Assembly (NCBI RefSeq): GCF_028598745.1 | Contig: NZ_JAQRFK010000022.1 | Location: forward strand, 1 to 48,374 | DNA length: 48,374 bases | Direction: 5' to 3' | Source of the DNA: Xenorhabdus sp. IM139775 | GTDB taxonomy: Bacteria > Pseudomonadota > Gammaproteobacteria > Enterobacterales > Enterobacteriaceae | Shown: one piece after another, positions 46,958 through 48,374 of the stretch | Layout: each line of letters opens with the position of its first letter | Position numbering within the stretch: the stretch's first letter is position 1 | Program-made: the position numbers and the translations under genes | The notes under the pieces: generated by a model | Databases searched by the model: none | Told to the model about the DNA's origin: nothing | The model's input: the letters and a program-made list of their open reading frames with translations, nothing else

Positions 46958-47812
46958 TTAAACTAATGCACCATAAATTGTTAACAATGCAACAATAATC
47001 ACAATAGTAAAAGTCGCCTTTTTTGCCAATGTTACCGCAGCAACAGGCGTTTCTACCGGATTAAGATGAGGTTCTTTACTTAATGCGAATTGTGCCAATT
47101 GACTGACTACCTTGTATTGCGATGACCGAAAATCAGTGAGTGATGCAATCCAAGCGGGTAAAGCTTTCTCGCCATGCCCTAATAAAGCGTAGGTAACCCC
47201 CGCCAAACGTGCCGGGAGCCAGTCCAGCCAATGCAATATGCCGTCAACACCCGATTGCGCTCTCTGCACTGCGGTGGCATGCTGTGCCAACCAACCTTGA
47301 TAAGCCCGAAGGCAGCCATATCCCATCAAAATAGCCGGACCAAATTCACCCAACACAGCCAACCAAAAAATAGGGGCAAGATAATAACGAAAATTTGTCC
47401 AGATCAATGAATTCTGTATCTCGCGCAACCGTTCATCTTTTGTAGTCTCAGGCAACGTTTCTTGAATCATCGTCAAACGAGCAAGATATTTATTCTGCTG
47501 TTCAAGATCATTTTGGCGCACAGCCTGGAGATATCCACGGTAATCATGACGCAGCCTACCTGCGCCAATACATAACAAGCTGATGATAATACCCAGCACA
47601 ATGGCGGGAATACCAAAAGCAACAGAGCTGAAAATATCAATCAGTTTCCACGTCAACAAGGCGACCAGAAAGGTCATGCCCAGACTACCCCATAGTGAAT
47701 GTGATCTGAGCCGGGCAAAAAATGGCGCTAAATAGCGTTCCAGTTGCCAGTGATCTCCTAGCTTAAAAACACGTTCCCATGCCAGTATTAATAATAGAAT
47801 AAAGAGAGTCAT
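46958..47812 (-). CDS. ampE: Inner-membrane protein AmpE
   Basis: The 284 aa length equals E. coli AmpE. It is a multi-spanning inner-membrane protein once proposed as a sensor for beta-lactamase induction; its actual role is unclear, and the CobD/CbiB-like family links it to regulatory protein RegA-type annotation. Visible features are MTLFILLLILAWERVFKLGD at the N-terminus, WHLERYLAPFF-like HWQLERYLAPFFARL, and the C-terminal hydrophobic FTIVIIVALLTIYGALV. The start overlaps the ampD stop by four bases. Confidence 0.92.
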   Translation of the reverse strand: MTLFILLLILAWERVFKLGDHWQLERYLAPFFARLRSHSLWGSLGMTFLVALLTWKLIDIFSSVAFGIPAIVLGIIISLLCIGAGRLRHDYRGYLQAVRQNDLEQQNKYLARLTMIQETLPETTKDERLREIQNSLIWTNFRYYLAPIFWLAVLGEFGPAILMGYGCLRAYQGWLAQHATAVQRAQSGVDGILHWLDWLPARLAGVTYALLGHGEKALPAWIASLTDFRSSQYKVVSQLAQFALSKEPHLNPVETPVAAVTLAKKATFTIVIIVALLTIYGALV

Positions 47813-48360
47813 CCAACTCGCTCCTTCAATAATTGACGGTAATGTTCCCAGTAAAAATAAGGCCCGGGATCCGTTTTCCTCCCCGGTGCGATATCACTGT
47901 GTCCGGTAATATTGTCACGAATATCAGGATATTGGCTAATCAGCAGCTCAGTAACTTCGGCTAACTTAGTATACTGAATTTCAGTAAATTCCTCATAATC
48001 TGTACCTTCCAGTTCAATGCCTATCGAAAAATCATTGCAGGTATCACGGTCACAGTAGCAGGAAACGCCGGCATGCCAAGCTCTTTTATTGAAAGGAACA
48101 TATTGCACAATCTCTCCATCACGCCGGATTAAACAGTGGGCAGAAACACGCAAGTGTTTGATCTCACCAAAAAAAGAGTCTTCTTTAGGGTCTAGTGTTC
48201 CCATAAATAGTTGATCAATATAAGGACCGCCAAATTTACCGGGAGGTAAGCTGATATTATGAATGACCAGTAATGATGGCTTCTCACCCTCTGGGCGCAG
48301 ATCACAATGTGGAGAAATAACCTTTCTCATCCCCTCAATCCACCCTTCATGCAGCTTCAT
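47809..48360 (-). CDS. ampD: 1,6-anhydro-N-acetylmuramyl-L-alanine amidase AmpD
   Basis: Cytoplasmic zinc amidase that cleaves the peptide from 1,6-anhydro-MurNAc muropeptides in wall recycling; loss of AmpD raises AmpR-driven beta-lactamase. The 183 aa product has the zinc ligands His34 (LLVIHNISLPPG), a second His in NITGHSDIAPGRKTDPG, and Asp in KTDPGP of the same segment; the catalytic Glu region is IGIELEGTDYEEF. It is translated together with ampE through a four-base overlap. No ampC or ampR gene is in the window. Confidence 0.96.
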   Translation of the reverse strand: MKLHEGWIEGMRKVISPHCDLRPEGEKPSLLVIHNISLPPGKFGGPYIDQLFMGTLDPKEDSFFGEIKHLRVSAHCLIRRDGEIVQYVPFNKRAWHAGVSCYCDRDTCNDFSIGIELEGTDYEEFTEIQYTKLAEVTELLISQYPDIRDNITGHSDIAPGRKTDPGPYFYWEHYRQLLKERVG

Positions 48361-48374
48361 TCTTTTACTCCCCC

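Noticed and set aside
1..48374. CRISPR array, complete insertion sequence, prophage or replication origin
   Set aside because: No regularly spaced repeats with unique spacers, no transposase, no phage structural genes and no DnaA-box cluster were seen; only an integrase fragment at the left edge.

Overview
The window is a chromosomal segment of a gamma-proteobacterium in the Enterobacterales, most likely the Morganellaceae and probably Xenorhabdus/Photorhabdus-like. The basis is near-residue-level resemblance to remembered E. coli proteins, the conserved order lysS-prfB-recJ-dsbC-xerD-fldB-cptA-sdhE-ygfZ and gcvPHT-ubiI-ubiH-pepP-ygfB/zapA-ssrS-fau-serA-rpiA-argP-yggE-argO-mscS, AT-rich spacers full of short repeats, and a two-lipoyl-domain AceF. 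The genus is inference.

Layout. (1) 1-346: the 5' end of a P4-type integrase next to tRNA-Gly(CCC), the edge of a genomic island that continues to the left. (2) 464-9384: the lysS-to-ygfZ block, including prfB with its programmed +1 frameshift and an unrecognised small ORF ahead of sdhE. (3) 9401-10581: yfbR and yagU, which do not sit here in E. coli. (4) 10818-17856: a seven-gene operon, yiaK-lyxK-sgbH-sgbU-sgbE-GPH symporter-SMP-30 lactonase. It could turn 2,3-diketo-L-gulonate, and perhaps dehydroascorbate, into D-xylulose 5-phosphate. The E. coli yiaL and TRAP transporter genes are absent, and no regulator gene is present. This is the strongest candidate for a new functional module. (5) 17923-22395: the glycine cleavage operon, with a PurR-like box upstream and a terminator-like hairpin between gcvH and gcvP. 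(6) 22768-34665: housekeeping genes and 6S RNA. (7) 34741-48360: yacL-acnB, an orphan GNAT gene, lpd-aceF-aceE-pdhR, and ampE-ampD. In E. coli this last block lies far from mscS, so the window contains a synteny junction.

How it works together. The pdh genes (pdhR-aceE-aceF-lpd, reading leftward) make acetyl-CoA under PdhR, whose perfect operator lies at 46062-46076. AcnB feeds the TCA cycle, and SdhE flavinylates succinate dehydrogenase. UbiI and UbiH build ubiquinone. SerA with GcvTHP, and Fau, serve serine, glycine and one-carbon metabolism. The pentose phosphate made by the sugar-acid operon can enter the same non-oxidative pathway that RpiA serves.

The spacers are unusual. Several carry three or more tandem 13-15 bp units (31066, 35136, 35263, 45971). 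A 75 bp dispersed element occurs as two inverted copies around a small membrane-type ORF between pdhR and ampE, where E. coli has aroP. All assignments come from reading the sequence and from family knowledge; no database search was run.
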